Position numbers and translations under genes: made by a program. Source: Symbiodinium natans (lineage: Eukaryota > Sar > Dinophyceae > Suessiales > Symbiodiniaceae). From it: a stretch of 25,959 nt of DNA. This document shows, in pieces, positions 7,782 to 15,427 of the stretch. Below the pieces are notes generated by a model. It did not search any database. It had not been told where the DNA came from and saw only the letters and a list, made by a program, of their open reading frames with translations. The stretch spans positions 1 to 25,959 of the forward strand of contig CAJNDS010001257.1 in NCBI GenBank assembly GCA_905221605.1, read 5' to 3'. The stretch's first letter is position 1; each line of letters opens with the position of its first letter.

Positions 7782-7858
7782 CTGCAGACGGACAAAAGAC
7801 CGCGCCTTGCCAACCTTCAGGGGACTCTCCGTGATGAAGATGAAGTCGATGTCCTTAG
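7782..7858 (-). CDS. EEP-superfamily protein, exon (DIDFIF motif)
   Basis: The minus frame reads KDIDFIFITESPLKVGKARS then FVRLQ. The (R/K)-I-D-Y/F-I-F/L strand is a diagnostic EEP motif lying between GDFN and SDHxPV. The donor CTGCAG|GTATAC is canonical and leaves phase 0, matching the exon at 6492. With acceptor TACGAG the exon starts with two bases and completes a codon with the exon ending at 9741 (GA donor), giving EYRT-A-KDIDFIF. Third positions are GC-rich. Confidence 0.72.
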
Positions 7859-7991
7859 CTCGTAGACCGGGTTTAGTGTTTAGGTCTTGGGGTTTAGGGT
7901 TTAGGCCTTGGGGTCGAGGGTTCGGGGTTTAGGGTTTGGGGCTTAGGGTAGACTCGTAGAGGTCTCTTAAAGTCTTTATGTCACTTGTTGC

Positions 7992-8234
7992 GTGCTGGTA
8001 GCAGCTACCAAAACAAGTGGGAGTTCTCAGAGCCCTTTGTCAAGATCCCTAAGGTCTGCTACTGTGGGGGGGAAAGACCCAAGTGGTATCTCCACCGAGT
8101 TCTTGAACATGCTTTGTTATGAGGTTGTTGTGAACGGGCTGATCGGTCTGAACTCTTGGGGTAGTTGCACATCCCCTAAATCAATAGCCCTTTCAGACAA
8201 GGTAAAACCCAAGGGCCCAGATTCAGAACCCTAA
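7992..8234 (+). other. Plus-strand open frame of 80 codons, unassigned
   Basis: Reads through moderately complex sequence (contains SGISTEFLNMLCYEVVVNGL) and has a canonical-looking donor ACAAG|GTAAAA near 8201 and a possible acceptor GGTAGCAG near 8006. No family recognised. It lies inside the modelled EEP gene on the opposite strand, so it may be a chance frame, a nested gene or an old insertion. Confidence 0.28.
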
Positions 8235-8476
8235 GCCCTAAACCGGAAGGTAGTGAGGGACCTCTTCTGCGGATGTGGGCTTGGTAGGGGAACATGCTCC
8301 CCGGCTCCCCCCCACCCCCCCCAAACACGTCGACTGCTCACCCCGGCGCCCTATGAACCCTAAACCCTTGAACCCAACATCTCAAGAATCCTACATGCAG
8401 ACCCTCCAGAACCCTTGAACCCACAGACCCCACGGCCCGTGCCCCCCAGTGCTCCCTACACAAGTGTAACAACCCT

Positions 8477-8565
8477 GGAGTTGGTTTAGGGTTTAGGGTT
8501 TCGGGTTTAGGGCTTGGGGTTTAGGGTTTAGGGTTTAGGGTGTAGGGTTTATGGTTTAGGGTGTT
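8477..8565 (+). repeat. Telomere-type tract, variant-rich
   Basis: TTTAGGG with TTTCGGG, TTGGGG, GTGTAGGG and TTTATGG variants. A CCCTAAA patch follows at 8669-8728, and unique islands lie between (8245-8470, 8566-8668) with no supported gene. Confidence 0.85.
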
Positions 8566-8766
8566 CCTCGCACGGTGATATCCATGCGAAGACGCATCAA
8601 ACTCCTAGCCTCAGAGATTCCGAACTACCCGGCCTGAGTAACCCCCTGCACAGAGTAAGGCTCAAACGTCTAAACCCTAAACCCTAAACCCTAAACCCTA
8701 AACTCTAAACCCTAAACCCTAAACCCTGATTGGGAGCCTTTAGGGTGGCCCGAAACCCGCGGCGGA

Positions 8767-8779
8767 GGGGGGGGGGGGG
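8767..8779 (+). repeat. Homopolymer G13
   Basis: Thirteen G in a row inside a unique island (8735-8888) whose frames are open on both strands. Confidence 0.9.
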
Positions 8780-8888
8780 TTAAAAGCTCTCGGGGTACTC
8801 CATGCCTAGTGGCATGCTTGGCAGCCAGGCTCCTCAAGGCGGCGTTGCTTTGGCATGGTGATGAGAGATTGAGGGAAGGTTCATGGGT

Positions 8889-8959
8889 AGGTTTAGGGTT
8901 TAGGGTTTAGGGTTTAGGGTTTAGGGTTTAGGGTTTAGGGTTTAGGGTTTAGGGTTTAG
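8889..8959 (+). repeat. Telomere-type tract (TTTAGGG)n truncating element B2
   Basis: About 10 units running directly into the middle of a family B element; the left half of the element is missing. Confidence 0.95.
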
Positions 8960-9002
8960 TACTTAAAGGCCCAAGTATTCCCTATTTAGGTACATGGACC
9001 CT
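8960..9002 (+). mobile_element. Family B element, right half only
   Basis: TACTTAAAGGCCCAAGTATT followed by CCCTATTTAGGTACATGGACCCT matches 853-892 of copy 1 almost exactly. Copy 1 has one T more and one A fewer. The left half is replaced by telomeric repeat. Confidence 0.8.
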
Positions 9003-9084
9003 GAGGGTACAAGTATGGTTATAGTGGTGGCTGAGAAGGTTGCTATAGTTGAGACCTCGGAGGAAAGAAAGGTCAAGGGCGCAG

Positions 9085-9178
9085 GGTTTAGGGTTTAGGG
9101 TTTAGGGTTTAGGGTTTAGGGTTTAGGGTTTAGGGTTTAGGGTTTAGGGTTTAGGGTTTAGGGTTTAGGGTTTAGGGT
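9085..9178 (+). repeat. Telomere-type tract (TTTAGGG)n
   Basis: About 13 pure units. Confidence 0.97.
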
Positions 9179-9196
9179 TACCAAGCTGACGGGCCG

Positions 9197-9508
9197 GACA
9201 TTCACAGGTGGATTTCTTGTGTTTGAGGGGATGGACCAAACATGGATTCCTTCGCACCTGAACAAAAAAGTGGAGGTGGTGAGGGCCGTTACTCGTTGTC
9301 TCTTTGCAACGACTTGTTTCTCTGCTTCAGCATATGGGCAAGGAGCAGGAATCGTTCTTATAGGAATCTGCCGAGAATCGGAGCCTACCCATTCAGGGTC
9401 CTAATGCGGAGTGCTCTCAAACATGAAAAAAAGGGTACCTACTCGATTCTAGGGCCTGACGTGGTAGTCAACCTTCTGGGGCTTAGGTTTGGGAATGCTG
9501 AACCCTGA
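9197..9508 (+). pseudogene. Plus-strand coding-like region in two overlapping frames, possible relic
   Basis: After a good acceptor (CATTCACAG, 9198-9206) one frame reads VFEGMDQTWIPSHLNKKVEV and continues about 60 codons to a stop at 9402. A second frame carries the more protein-like end (KKGTYSILGPDVVVNLLG, to about 9480). That could be one ancestral frame broken by an indel, or chance overlap. No family recognised, and minus frames here contain stops. Confidence 0.3.
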
Positions 9509-9657
9509 ACCCTTTTGGGGACCTATGCCCTCAAGAGTATCCTAGGAATAACCCCAATTTTAGGGTTTAGGGTTCAAAACCCCTAAGCCCTAAACCCAAA
9601 TCCTGAACCCCCCAAGCAGTTGCAACCCTACACCCTGCAGTCCCCTGCCAGTGAAGA

Positions 9658-9715
9658 CCCCTAAACCCTAAACCCTAAACCCTAAACCCTAAACCCTAAA
9701 CCCTAAACCCTAAAC
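9658..9715 (-). repeat. Telomere-type tract (CCCTAAA)n
   Basis: About 8 pure units, immediately downstream of the EEP GDFN exon on the minus strand. Confidence 0.96.
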
Positions 9716-9740
9716 GTTCAGGCGAGTCACCACTTCCATC

Positions 9741-9822
9741 CAGTGCGATACTCGAGCTCGCCCATGGCCCCTCGCCAGTCCGCCGTGTTGAAATCGCCGA
9801 GGAAGATCCTGAAAAAACTCTC
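9741..9822 (-). CDS. EEP-superfamily protein, exon (GDFN motif)
   Basis: The minus frame from acceptor ACCGTAG reads ESFFRIFLGDFNTADWRGAM then GELEYRT. L-G-D-F-N is the central catalytic motif of the EEP fold (Asp and Asn at the active site). Two donors are possible. ACTG|GATGG (GA donor, end 9741) joins in phase to the DIDFIF exon. AAGTG|GTGACT (end 9731) is canonical but leaves the wrong phase. An alternative acceptor is TTTTTTCAG a few codons downstream. Confidence 0.72.
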
Positions 9823-9837
9823 CTACGGTAACCATGT

Positions 9838-9880
9838 TTAAACCCTAAACCCTAAACCCTAAACCCCAAACCCTAAACCA
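9838..9880 (-). repeat. Telomere-type tract (CCCTAAA, one CCCCAAA)
   Basis: Short array forming nearly the whole intron between the EEP exons at 9822 and 9891. Confidence 0.93.
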
Positions 9881-9890
9881 AAAACCCTAC

Positions 9891-9946
9891 ACCTGGCATT
9901 TTTTGCCCTAGCTCGGTAAGGGTGCAGGCCGCCAAGGCCAGCCGAA
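9891..9946 (-). CDS. EEP-superfamily protein, exon (helix before GDFN)
   Basis: The minus frame reads RLALAACTLTELGQKMPG, then GT of a GGT|GTAGGG donor. It matches the amphipathic R-x(n)-L-x(n)-L helix that precedes the GDFN strand in EEP proteins, and phase 0 joins it to ESFFRIFLGDFN. Its 5-prime side merges with the GGTGG minisatellite, so the acceptor is unclear; the repeat may have invaded the exon boundary. Confidence 0.5.
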
Positions 9947-10349
9947 CCACCCCCACCACCCCCACCACCCCCCCACCACCCCCACCACCACCACCCCCAC
10001 CACCACCCCCACCACTACCCCCACCACCACCACCCCCACCACCACCCCCACCACCACCCCCACCACCACCCCCACCACCATCCCCACCACACGCCCACCA
10101 CACGCCCCCACCACACCCCCACCACACATCCACCACACCCCCACCACACCCCCACCACACCCCCCCACACCCCCACCCACCCCCACCACACCCCCACCAC
10201 ACCCCCACCACACCCCCACCACACACCCCCACCACCCCCACCCCACCCCACCACCACCACACCCCCACCACACCCCCACCACACCCCCACACACCCCACC
10301 ACACCCCCACCACACCCCCACCACACCCCCACCACCCCCACCACCCCCT
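9947..10349 (+). repeat. CCACC minisatellite, about 400 bp with almost no G or T on the plus strand
   Basis: Two phases: CCACCACCCCCA-type units (to about 10085), then CCACACCCC-type units. The plus strand is nearly pure C and A, so the minus strand is G/T-rich (GGGGTGGTGG). That resembles telomeric G-strand composition and should form G-quadruplexes. The very long Pro/His/Thr or Gly/Val/Trp frames across it are repeat artefacts. Confidence 0.93.
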
Positions 10350-10514
10350 ACACCCCAACAGCCCTAACCGCAGCCCTAACCCCTAACGCTCCTGGAGAGA
10401 GGGGTTTAGGGTTTAGGGCTAGTGGGGGTCTAGGGATGGTGGGTGTTTGGGTTTAGGGTTTGGGGGTCTAGGGTGGTGTTAAATACATGATGTATCAGTA
10501 CTTGTATACTTAGA

Positions 10515-10620
10515 CCCTAAACCCTAAACCCTAAACCCTACACCCTAAACCCAAACCCTATAAACCCTAAACAATAAATCCTAAACCTTAAGCCCTAAAA
10601 ACTAAAAGCCCTAAACCCTT
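10515..10620 (-). repeat. Telomere-type tract, degenerate CCCTAAA
   Basis: CCCTAAA units with several variants. The region 10386-10480 before it is degenerate TTTAGGG on the other strand, so the two form a loose inverted pair. Confidence 0.88.
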
Positions 10621-10767
10621 GCGCTGTTGCGGAGAAGCTGCGAAGGAGCGCTGTGGGTCTCCGCGCACTCCTGGTTTCCAGCCCCTTATTAGGGCCTATC
10701 ATTGGGGTTGGGGGTTGAGGGTTTAGGATTTAGGTTTTGGGGTTTAGGGCTTTGGGTTTCCAAACCT
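10621..10767. other. Coding-like island followed by degenerate TTTAGGG units
   Basis: The minus frame after acceptor AACCAG reads ECAETHSAPSQLLRNSAR with GC-rich third positions. The plus frame CAVAEKLRRSAVGLRALLVS is also open. It could be an EEP exon, but no motif decides it. Degenerate TTTAGGG follows from 10700. Confidence 0.3.
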
Positions 10768-10838
10768 ACATGGTCCCTTCACCTTTATTGGGGAACCCTT
10801 GTTTACCTCTTTTCTAGCCGGCCATATTAATGGACCAT
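10768..10838. mobile_element. Inverted-repeat element family E, copy 3
   Basis: Starts ACATGGTCCCTTCACC, like the element at 3611, and ends with ATGGACCAT. Short. Confidence 0.5.
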
Positions 10839-11009
10839 CACCAAAACCTTAAATCCTAAACCCTGTAAACCCCAAACCTTAAGTCCATCAGCCTGTGCTA
10901 CTATTGGGCCCTCTTTGCGACTTGCTAGATTAGTGTCGGGGAGGCTTTAGTTAGGGCTTCAGGGCTTTGAGATTACGTTAAGGGCCGTATTTAGGGTTTC
11001 AGGCGTGAT

Positions 11010-11132
11010 CTTGGTAGCCCAGTAGCCACAGTAATTGTGTTTCTTTTTGGTACCCTTCTTTGGTTGGTTACTTTATCAAGGGAACCCGGAACTATAACAA
11101 AAAAAAGAGTACCACTGGGCTACAGTACCAAG
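11010..11132. mobile_element. Inverted-repeat element family A, copy 3
   Basis: CTTGGTAGCCCAGTAGCCAC at the left. The right end GTACCACTGGGCTACAGTACC plus AAG carries a 5-bp insertion within the inverted repeat. The interior has TTTTTGGTACCC and TGGTTGGTTACTTTAT. Confidence 0.78.
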
Positions 11133-11500
11133 TTATTCTCAGTTGGGTCTTTCATAGGCCTCGTGGATGGAGGGTCTGAGGCTTTTCTGGCATTCGGGGT
11201 TCAGGGCGCACGGCATGAGCGTGTCAACTTTAGGGTTCTTGCTACTATCGAATTGCGGAACCCAAGGTTGCTGAACCCTAAACCCTAAACCCTAAACCCT
11301 AAACCCTAAACCTGTTGCGGGCCTGAGTTACATCAGCCAAAAATGATCTGGGCACATCGAACATACGTGATCTGACAGCTTTGGTGTGGGAGATTTATCT
11401 AAACCCTACACCCTAAACCCTAAACCGCATACGACTTCCCCAACCTTCATCTTGTCGGCGGCCAGCTTTATGGACCTTGGCAAAGAGAGATCCCTAAACC
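11133..11500. other. Coding-like islands between telomere patches, strand unresolved
   Basis: 11135-11275 is open on both strands (plus: KLFSVGSFIGLVDGGSEAFL; minus: CALNPECQKSLRPSIHEAYE). 11318-11400 has a plausible plus frame (DLGTSNIRDLTALVWEIYLN). 11425-11492 has a minus frame (SIKLAADKMKVGEVVC) with GC-rich third positions that is phase-compatible with a minus frame at 11969-12011 (LLLNIYKMKLNR, donor ACAG|GTATTA). These may be further EEP exons. CCCTAAA patches lie at 11276-11310, 11405-11425 and 11490-11535. Confidence 0.3.
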
Positions 11501-11607
11501 CTAAACCCTTACCCTAAACCCTAGACCCTAAACCCTTAACTAATCCTTTGCCCTTAACCCACTTAACCCACTCGTTGTAGGGATCGGGGTGGGGTGGTTG
11601 GGTGGGT

Positions 11608-11671
11608 GGGGGGGGGGGGGGGGGGATGGGGCGGATGGGGCGGATGGGGCGGATGGGGCGGATGGGGCGGA
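11608..11671 (+). repeat. G18 run followed by a 9-bp minisatellite (GGATGGGGC)5
   Basis: A G18 homopolymer (11608-11625) leads into five GGATGGGGC units. Another G14 run follows at 11723-11736. On the minus strand the repeat reads as Pro-Ile-Arg units within a frame ending DPYNEWVKWVKGKG, which may be coding but is more likely repeat-driven. Confidence 0.9.
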
Positions 11672-11772
11672 GGGGGGCGGATAGGAAGGAATCGTGGCCT
11701 GAGGAGTGGGTTTTCTCTGTGTGGGGGGGGGGGGGGTTCATCCTCCACTCCCTTTCAGGGTAACTATATATT

Positions 11773-11892
11773 ATATACTTAGCATTTTCTTAAGAACACC
11801 CGAAAAGTAAATGGAAAAATCTTGCTTTTCAGGGCCAGGGCAATATAGGGATCTTTATCTTTTTGTTGGGTATTCTTAAGCAAAAAGTAGAT
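11773..11892. mobile_element. Inverted-repeat element family D, copy 2
   Basis: The left end CTTAGCATTTTCTTAAGAAC and the right end ATTCTTAAGCAAAAAGTAGA are inverted repeats matching copy 1. On the minus strand it would begin GTATCTACTTTTTGCTTAAG and end CTTAAGAAAATGCTAAG, again GT and AG. It lies directly beside a minus frame open for about 40 codons (11894-12012). Confidence 0.68.
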
Positions 11893-12109
11893 ACGTGGTT
11901 CCCCCGAGGACTTCTAAGAGGCTACTCTGGCTGGGCTTTTCAACAATCAGAGGGACTTCAGCATAATACCTGTTCAGTTTCATCTTGTAGATGTTCAGGA
12001 GCAACGCAGCCTAGGGGTTGGGGCTAAGGATTTAGGAGAACCAGCCCAAACTGTAAACCCTAGGCCCGACAGCCCGAACCCCCCATAGGCAAAGCGCGTT
12101 CGCAAGTAG

Positions 12110-12287
12110 GATGAAGCTTCAAGCGCTAGAGGCAGCGGAGGGTCGGCCCTGGAAGCGTGGAGCGTGCCTAATTCGGAGAACTATCTAGATGATCTGTGGC
12201 ATCTACTTGGCAGAGTAGAAACTAGGAATTACGGTTGAGAGTTTAGGGTTTGGAGTATAGGGTTTAGGGTTTCGGGCTAGGGCTTAC
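12110..12287. other. Plus-open island and telomere patch within the EEP gene
   Basis: A plus frame of 41 codons (contains SENYLDDLWHLLGRVETRNY) is bounded by AG and GT. See the rejected items for why a plus gene was not called. 12234-12280 is degenerate TTTAGGG. Confidence 0.3.
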
Positions 12288-12395
12288 TAGACCCAGGAGT
12301 AACCTAGAAATAGAAAGGGTGCCCTTTTGTGGTTCAGAGGGGGTTGCAAGGGAACCCAAACCCTGAAAAGTAAATAAGGGCCTTGGGTTGAGGTA
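12288..12395. mobile_element. Inverted-repeat element family C, copy 2
   Basis: TAGACCCAGGAGTAACCTAG, then AAAGGGTGCCCTTTTGTGGTT and AAGGGAACCCAAACC, aligns well with copy 1 at 4404. Confidence 0.6.
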
Positions 12396-12489
12396 TACGG
12401 CCTTAACGCTGTCGGGTTTAGAGGCGGGGACCTAAGGTACGAAGAGCTTCGTGGCAATGAAGCTGCAGAGAGTCCTAGACGGTCAGATC

Positions 12490-12572
12490 CTGCTGCGCCA
12501 AAGGGGCTCTTTGGCGTACTTCACGTTGTTTCCGTTCTGGATCGGGTGGAGGCCCCAAACGCAAAACTTTGC
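12490..12572 (-). CDS. EEP-superfamily protein, exon (GLHPIQN strand)
   Basis: The minus frame from acceptor GCACCAG reads AKFCVWGLHPIQNGNNVKY then AKEPLWRS. A beta strand ending in His-Pro followed by a polar loop and an Arg-bearing helix start is the position of the conserved xxxHL strand upstream of GDFN in EEP proteins. Roughly 77% of third positions are G or C, against about half on the open plus frame of the same DNA. The donor is probably GCAG|GATCTG (GA) or CGCA|GCAGGA (GC). It follows the exon at 12860 in phase 0. Confidence 0.55.
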
Positions 12573-12602
12573 CTGGTGCAAGGGCTTGAACCCCCAACCT
12601 CC

Positions 12603-12692
12603 CAGGTTTAGGCTTTAGGGTTTAGGAGTTTAGGGTTTAGGGTTTAGGAGTTTAGAGTTTAGGGTTTAGAGTTTAAGGTTTAGGGTTTAGCC
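12603..12692 (+). repeat. Telomere-type tract, TTTAGGG with TTTAGGAG and TTTAGAG variants
   Basis: Degenerate array of about 12 units. Confidence 0.92.
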
Positions 12693-12859
12693 TGAACCCT
12701 TTTCCAGCTAGCAGCACAAGAGTCAAGTCGCTGGCGAGTCGTCTTCTGAGATCCTAGTTCTCTAAAACAAGGTACCGTCTGGAGGTCGTCTGTAGAATCA
12801 GGGTTTAGGGCTTAAGGAGATGCAGGGTGCACCACAAGCGGAGCATGTGGAGAACTTAC

Positions 12860-12925
12860 CATTCGTTTATACGTAAATCCTGAACCCTTTACACCTTCGC
12901 AGCCCCACCCAGATCTTAATGGCCC
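12860..12925 (-). CDS. EEP-superfamily protein, candidate exon
   Basis: Minus frame of exactly 22 codons, reading GPLRSGWGCEGVKGSGFTYK then RM, between TTAG (telomeric acceptor) and a perfect GTAAGT donor, phase 0 at both ends. The splice context is the best in the window, but third-position GC is low and no motif is present, so assignment to the EEP gene rests on position and phase only. Confidence 0.42.
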
Positions 12926-13012
12926 CTAAGCCCTAAGCCCTAAGCCCTAAGCCCTAAGCCCTAAACCCTAAACCCTAAACCCTAAACCCTAAACCCTAAA
13001 CCATGAACCCTG
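12926..13012 (-). repeat. Telomere-type tract: (CCCTAAG)5 switching to (CCCTAAA)n
   Basis: Five consecutive CCCTAAG units precede standard CCCTAAA units, another homogenised variant block. Confidence 0.95.
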
Positions 13013-13371
13013 AACCCGGGTTTTGGGTCTGCCGGCTCCTAGCCTTCTATACTGGGCTACTGGGCATCTTAGTAATGCATGCAACCCACCTTCATTGGTG
13101 GCGGCCCCAACCCCAAGGGTTTAGGGTTTAGGGTTTAGGTTTTAGGGTTTAGGGACCTTCAACCTCTAAGGAAACACCTCAACCCTTCACCCCAAGTGCA
13201 AAGGATCTTGTGACCCCCCTCCCCAACCCTCCGACCCCCCAAACAAAAAAACAACACAAACCCCTGTGCACACCCTAAACCCTAAACACACCCGCTACAC
13301 CCTAAATCCTAAAACCTAAAACCTGAACCCGAAGCAGATCCGCCCAAACCCTAAACCCTAAACACCAAAAA

Positions 13372-13506
13372 CCCTAACCCAAAACCCCAAACCCCAAACC
13401 CCCAAACCCCAAGCCCTAAACCCAAAACCCCAAAACCCCAAAACCCCAAAACCCCAAAACCCCAAAACCCCAAAACCCCAAAACCCCAAAACCCCAAAAC
13501 CCCAAA
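13372..13506 (-). repeat. CCCCAAAA array (GGGGTTTT type)
   Basis: From about 13421 the repeat is CCCCAAAA, about ten tandem 8-mers, flanked by CCCCAAA and CCCTAAA units. GGGGTTTT is the telomere unit of hypotrich ciliates; here it appears as a local expansion of a two-base variant. The stretch 13160-13370 before it is low-complexity CCCTAAA-like sequence with no gene seen. Confidence 0.93.
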
Positions 13507-13581
13507 CCCCCAAGCCCTAAACCCTAAACCCGAAACCCCAAACCCTACAAAAGGCCACCCAAAACGAAGCCATCAAGCGGC

Positions 13582-13647
13582 CTGGCCCTTCTGCATCATC
13601 GCGCCGCAGACGCCTCGGGAGCCTGGCACCTCGACCTCCACGGAGCT
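13582..13647 (-). CDS. EEP-superfamily protein, candidate exon (beta-strand pair)
   Basis: Minus frame of 22 codons, SSVEVEVPGSRGVCGAMMQK then GQ, between acceptor GTCATCAG and a GC donor (CCAG|GCCGC), phase 0. The alternating hydrophobic strand, turn and G-x-x-G-A pattern is typical of EEP strands between the QE and H motifs. Third positions are GC-rich. The plus strand is also open (Arg/Ser-rich). Confidence 0.48.
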
Positions 13648-13668
13648 CTGATGACCTCAAGGGTTTGG

Positions 13669-13725
13669 GGTTTAGGGTTATAGGGTTTAGGGTTCAGGGT
13701 TTAGGGTTTAGGGTTTAGGGTTGCA
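13669..13725 (+). repeat. Telomere-type tract (TTTAGGG)n with variants
   Basis: About 8 units including TTATAGGG and TTCAGGG. Confidence 0.93.
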
Positions 13726-13730
13726 GGAAA

Positions 13731-13833
13731 GTCCACACAAAGTTGGAACATGGTTTCAGAATGATTTGAGCTGGGACTGCCTTTCCTATGCCTTTAGGGG
13801 GATGGGGATAAGGATGTTCCAACTTGTTGGTGT
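13731..13833. mobile_element. Solo inverted-repeat element (family G)
   Basis: AAGTTGGAACAT (13740-13751) and ATGTTCCAACTT (13814-13825) are perfect 12-bp inverted repeats, with weaker outward extension (GTCCACACA / TGTTTAC). About 100 bp, no coding capacity, no second copy seen. Confidence 0.65.
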
Positions 13834-14241
13834 TTACTGTAGGGTTTCCCTAAACCCTAAACCCTAAACCCTAAACCCATTATGCTTAAGCGTTCCGAGC
13901 TTGTGGTTTTAAGGGGTTGTGGAGCCGAAGGGCATCCGATGTGAGGGTTTTGAGTTTAAAGTTAGCCTGCCCGACCGACGCCCTTCCCCAGCAACCCAAC
14001 CAACAAGAAGCCTAGCTCTAAACCCTGACCATGTGGAAGGTGAGCCCTAAACCCTAACCCTAAACCTTAAACCCTAAACCCTAAACCCTGCGCGGCTTCA
14101 TACAGAAACCTGACCCCTACACGAAGAAAGAAACTCCCTTGCAATTAAGCTGCTACAAACCCTACCTGCATAGTTTTATACTTGCGCCTTAAAAGGGGTA
14201 CTTGTATACCTTGAATCAGGGGCCAATAATATGATATGGGC

Positions 14242-14256
14242 ACACACACACACACT
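14242..14256 (+). repeat. AC dinucleotide repeat
   Basis: (CA)n microsatellite. A minus frame at about 14270-14375 beside it has clean AG and GT ends but AT-rich third positions and the wrong phase for the EEP gene. Confidence 0.9.
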
Positions 14257-14495
14257 CCACACACGCACACCTCATTCATTCTAGGACAGTTCAAGGTAGT
14301 TCCCCTTCTAAAGTCTTTGATAGGAGGCTTATATAGGACGTGGCCGAAATAAACAGCAAAACTACGCACCTGTAAACTGTGCACTGCAAAACCCTCCTGG
14401 CACAGTTCAGCAGACCGTACCCTAAACTCCCAAAACTCCCCACACCCTAAACCTTAAACCTTAACCCTAAACCCTAAACCCTAAACCCCCCACAC

Positions 14496-14602
14496 CCAGC
14501 CAAGGATCTCCAGTCAGACTTGTGGAAGTTGTAGCCGCACCAGTCGTGAGGTTGATGCCAGGTGTTTGCTGACACGTATCCTGCAAGAAGTGTTGGGATC
14601 TT
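14496..14602 (-). CDS. EEP-superfamily protein, exon
   Basis: The minus frame from acceptor CTAAACAG reads KIPTLLAGYVSANTWHQPHD, then WCGYNFHKSDWRSLA. Complex, Trp/His/Tyr-rich and stop-free for 35 codons. It joins in phase 0 to the QE exon ending at 15116, and the donor GCTGG|GTGTGG leaves phase 2. It would occupy the region after the QE motif, where EEP proteins carry substrate-contact loops. The opposite strand has no comparable frame. Confidence 0.55.
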
Positions 14603-14859
14603 CTGTTTAGGGTTTAGGGTTTAGGGTTTAGGATTTAGGGTTTAGGGTTTGGGGTTATACCACCTACAGCAGCTACCCACCTCCCCATCAAACCCTGAAC
14701 CCTAAACTCTTAACTAAACCCTAAACCCTAACAACCCACCCAGAATGTCCCCCAAACATACTCAACATGTTCCCAATTGCGTTAATCCCTTAACCCTATA
14801 CCGGGGTGGGCTTGTGGGCCCTAAGCAAATTCAAACTTACATGGGTTAATAGGGTTACA

Positions 14860-14940
14860 TACATCTCTATATATAATAATAATAACAAAAATACTAATAT
14901 CACAAAAATAATAACAATAAAAATCATAATGTGCAATTTT
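14860..14940. other. AT-rich low-complexity patch
   Basis: AATAATAAC/AAAATAAT-type sequence, sharply different in composition from its surroundings. The neighbourhood 14650-15110 otherwise holds CCCTAAA patches and no gene that I can support. Confidence 0.85.
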
Positions 14941-15115
14941 AAATAGTGAAGGCTAGGGCCCATAGAACTTCCTAAGCCCCAAAAACCCTAAACCTCCAAC
15001 CCTTCACCCTAAGGATCAACACCGGGTAGGCCTAAACCCTAAACCCCAAAGCCTAATTAAACCCTAAACCCTAAACCCTTAACCCTAAACCCTTAACCCG
15101 AAACTTTAAACGTAC

Positions 15116-15182
15116 GCCTGCTTCGTCCGCGATGCGCTCCAGTCTGTTGTTTGTCTCCTGGCGCATGCAGACTCCAAGAACC
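15116..15182 (-). CDS. EEP-superfamily protein, exon (QE motif)
   Basis: The minus frame of 22 codons after ATCGAG reads VLGVCMRQETNNRLERIADE then AG. A hydrophobic strand ending in Q-E, then a helix, is the EEP metal-binding Glu motif (usually LQE). The donor CAGGC|GTACGT is near-canonical, phase 0. It falls between the N-motif exon (17.7 kb) and GDFN (9.8 kb), as the fold requires. Confidence 0.55.
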
Positions 15183-15295
15183 CTCGATTCCCTAAACCCT
15201 GAACCGGAAATGGTGCTGGGGATCCCGATTACAACTTGAGGAAGGTTCGGGGTTCAGGGCTATAGCCTACTAGCTTTCGTGTGGGAAAGCTGGCG

Positions 15296-15427
15296 CATAG
15301 ACGTCCTTAACAGGGATTACAATAGTGTGTACTATAAGGTTTAGGGTTTAGGGTTTAGGGTTTAGGGTTTAGGGTTTAGGGCGATTACAATAGGGTGTAC
15401 TATAATCTCTATTAAGGACTGTTCGTA
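15296..15427. mobile_element. Hairpin element F interrupted by a telomeric insert with duplicated flanks
   Basis: The outer inverted repeats are GTCCTTAA (15303-15310) and TTAAGGAC (15412-15419), with weaker extensions. Inside, GATTACAATAG-T-GTGTACTATAA (15315-15337) and GATTACAATAG-G-GTGTACTATAA (15383-15405) are direct repeats of 23 bp with one mismatch. Between them is GG plus six perfect TTTAGGG units plus C (15338-15382). Without the insert and one copy of the repeat, the element is a near-perfect hairpin. Confidence 0.78.

Noticed and set aside
9873-10386. Four very long open frames (109-161 codons)
   Set aside because: All are translations of the CCACC minisatellite (Pro/His/Thr or Gly/Val/Trp) with no complex sequence apart from the EEP tail at 9891-9946.
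11514-11782. Overlapping Pro/Gly/Trp-rich frames
   Set aside because: Driven by the GGATGGGGC minisatellite and G runs.
12110-12749. A neat plus-strand three-exon gene (41 codons, 60 codons and a last exon with TGA) with matching phases and a telomeric intron
   Set aside because: The minus frame over the 60-codon exon encodes GLHPIQNGNNVKY in an EEP-like context with far higher GC at third positions. The plus model lacks any motif and has AT-rich third positions, so it is probably a shadow.
13018-13115. Hydrophobic plus frame (FYTGLLGILVMHATHLHWW) resembling a plastid membrane protein
   Set aside because: No plastid family matches by eye, the minus strand is equally open, and the island is under 100 bp.
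14145-14384. Minus frame of 79 codons with good splice-like ends
   Set aside because: Third positions are AT-rich, it runs through the CA microsatellite, and its phase does not fit the flanking EEP exons.
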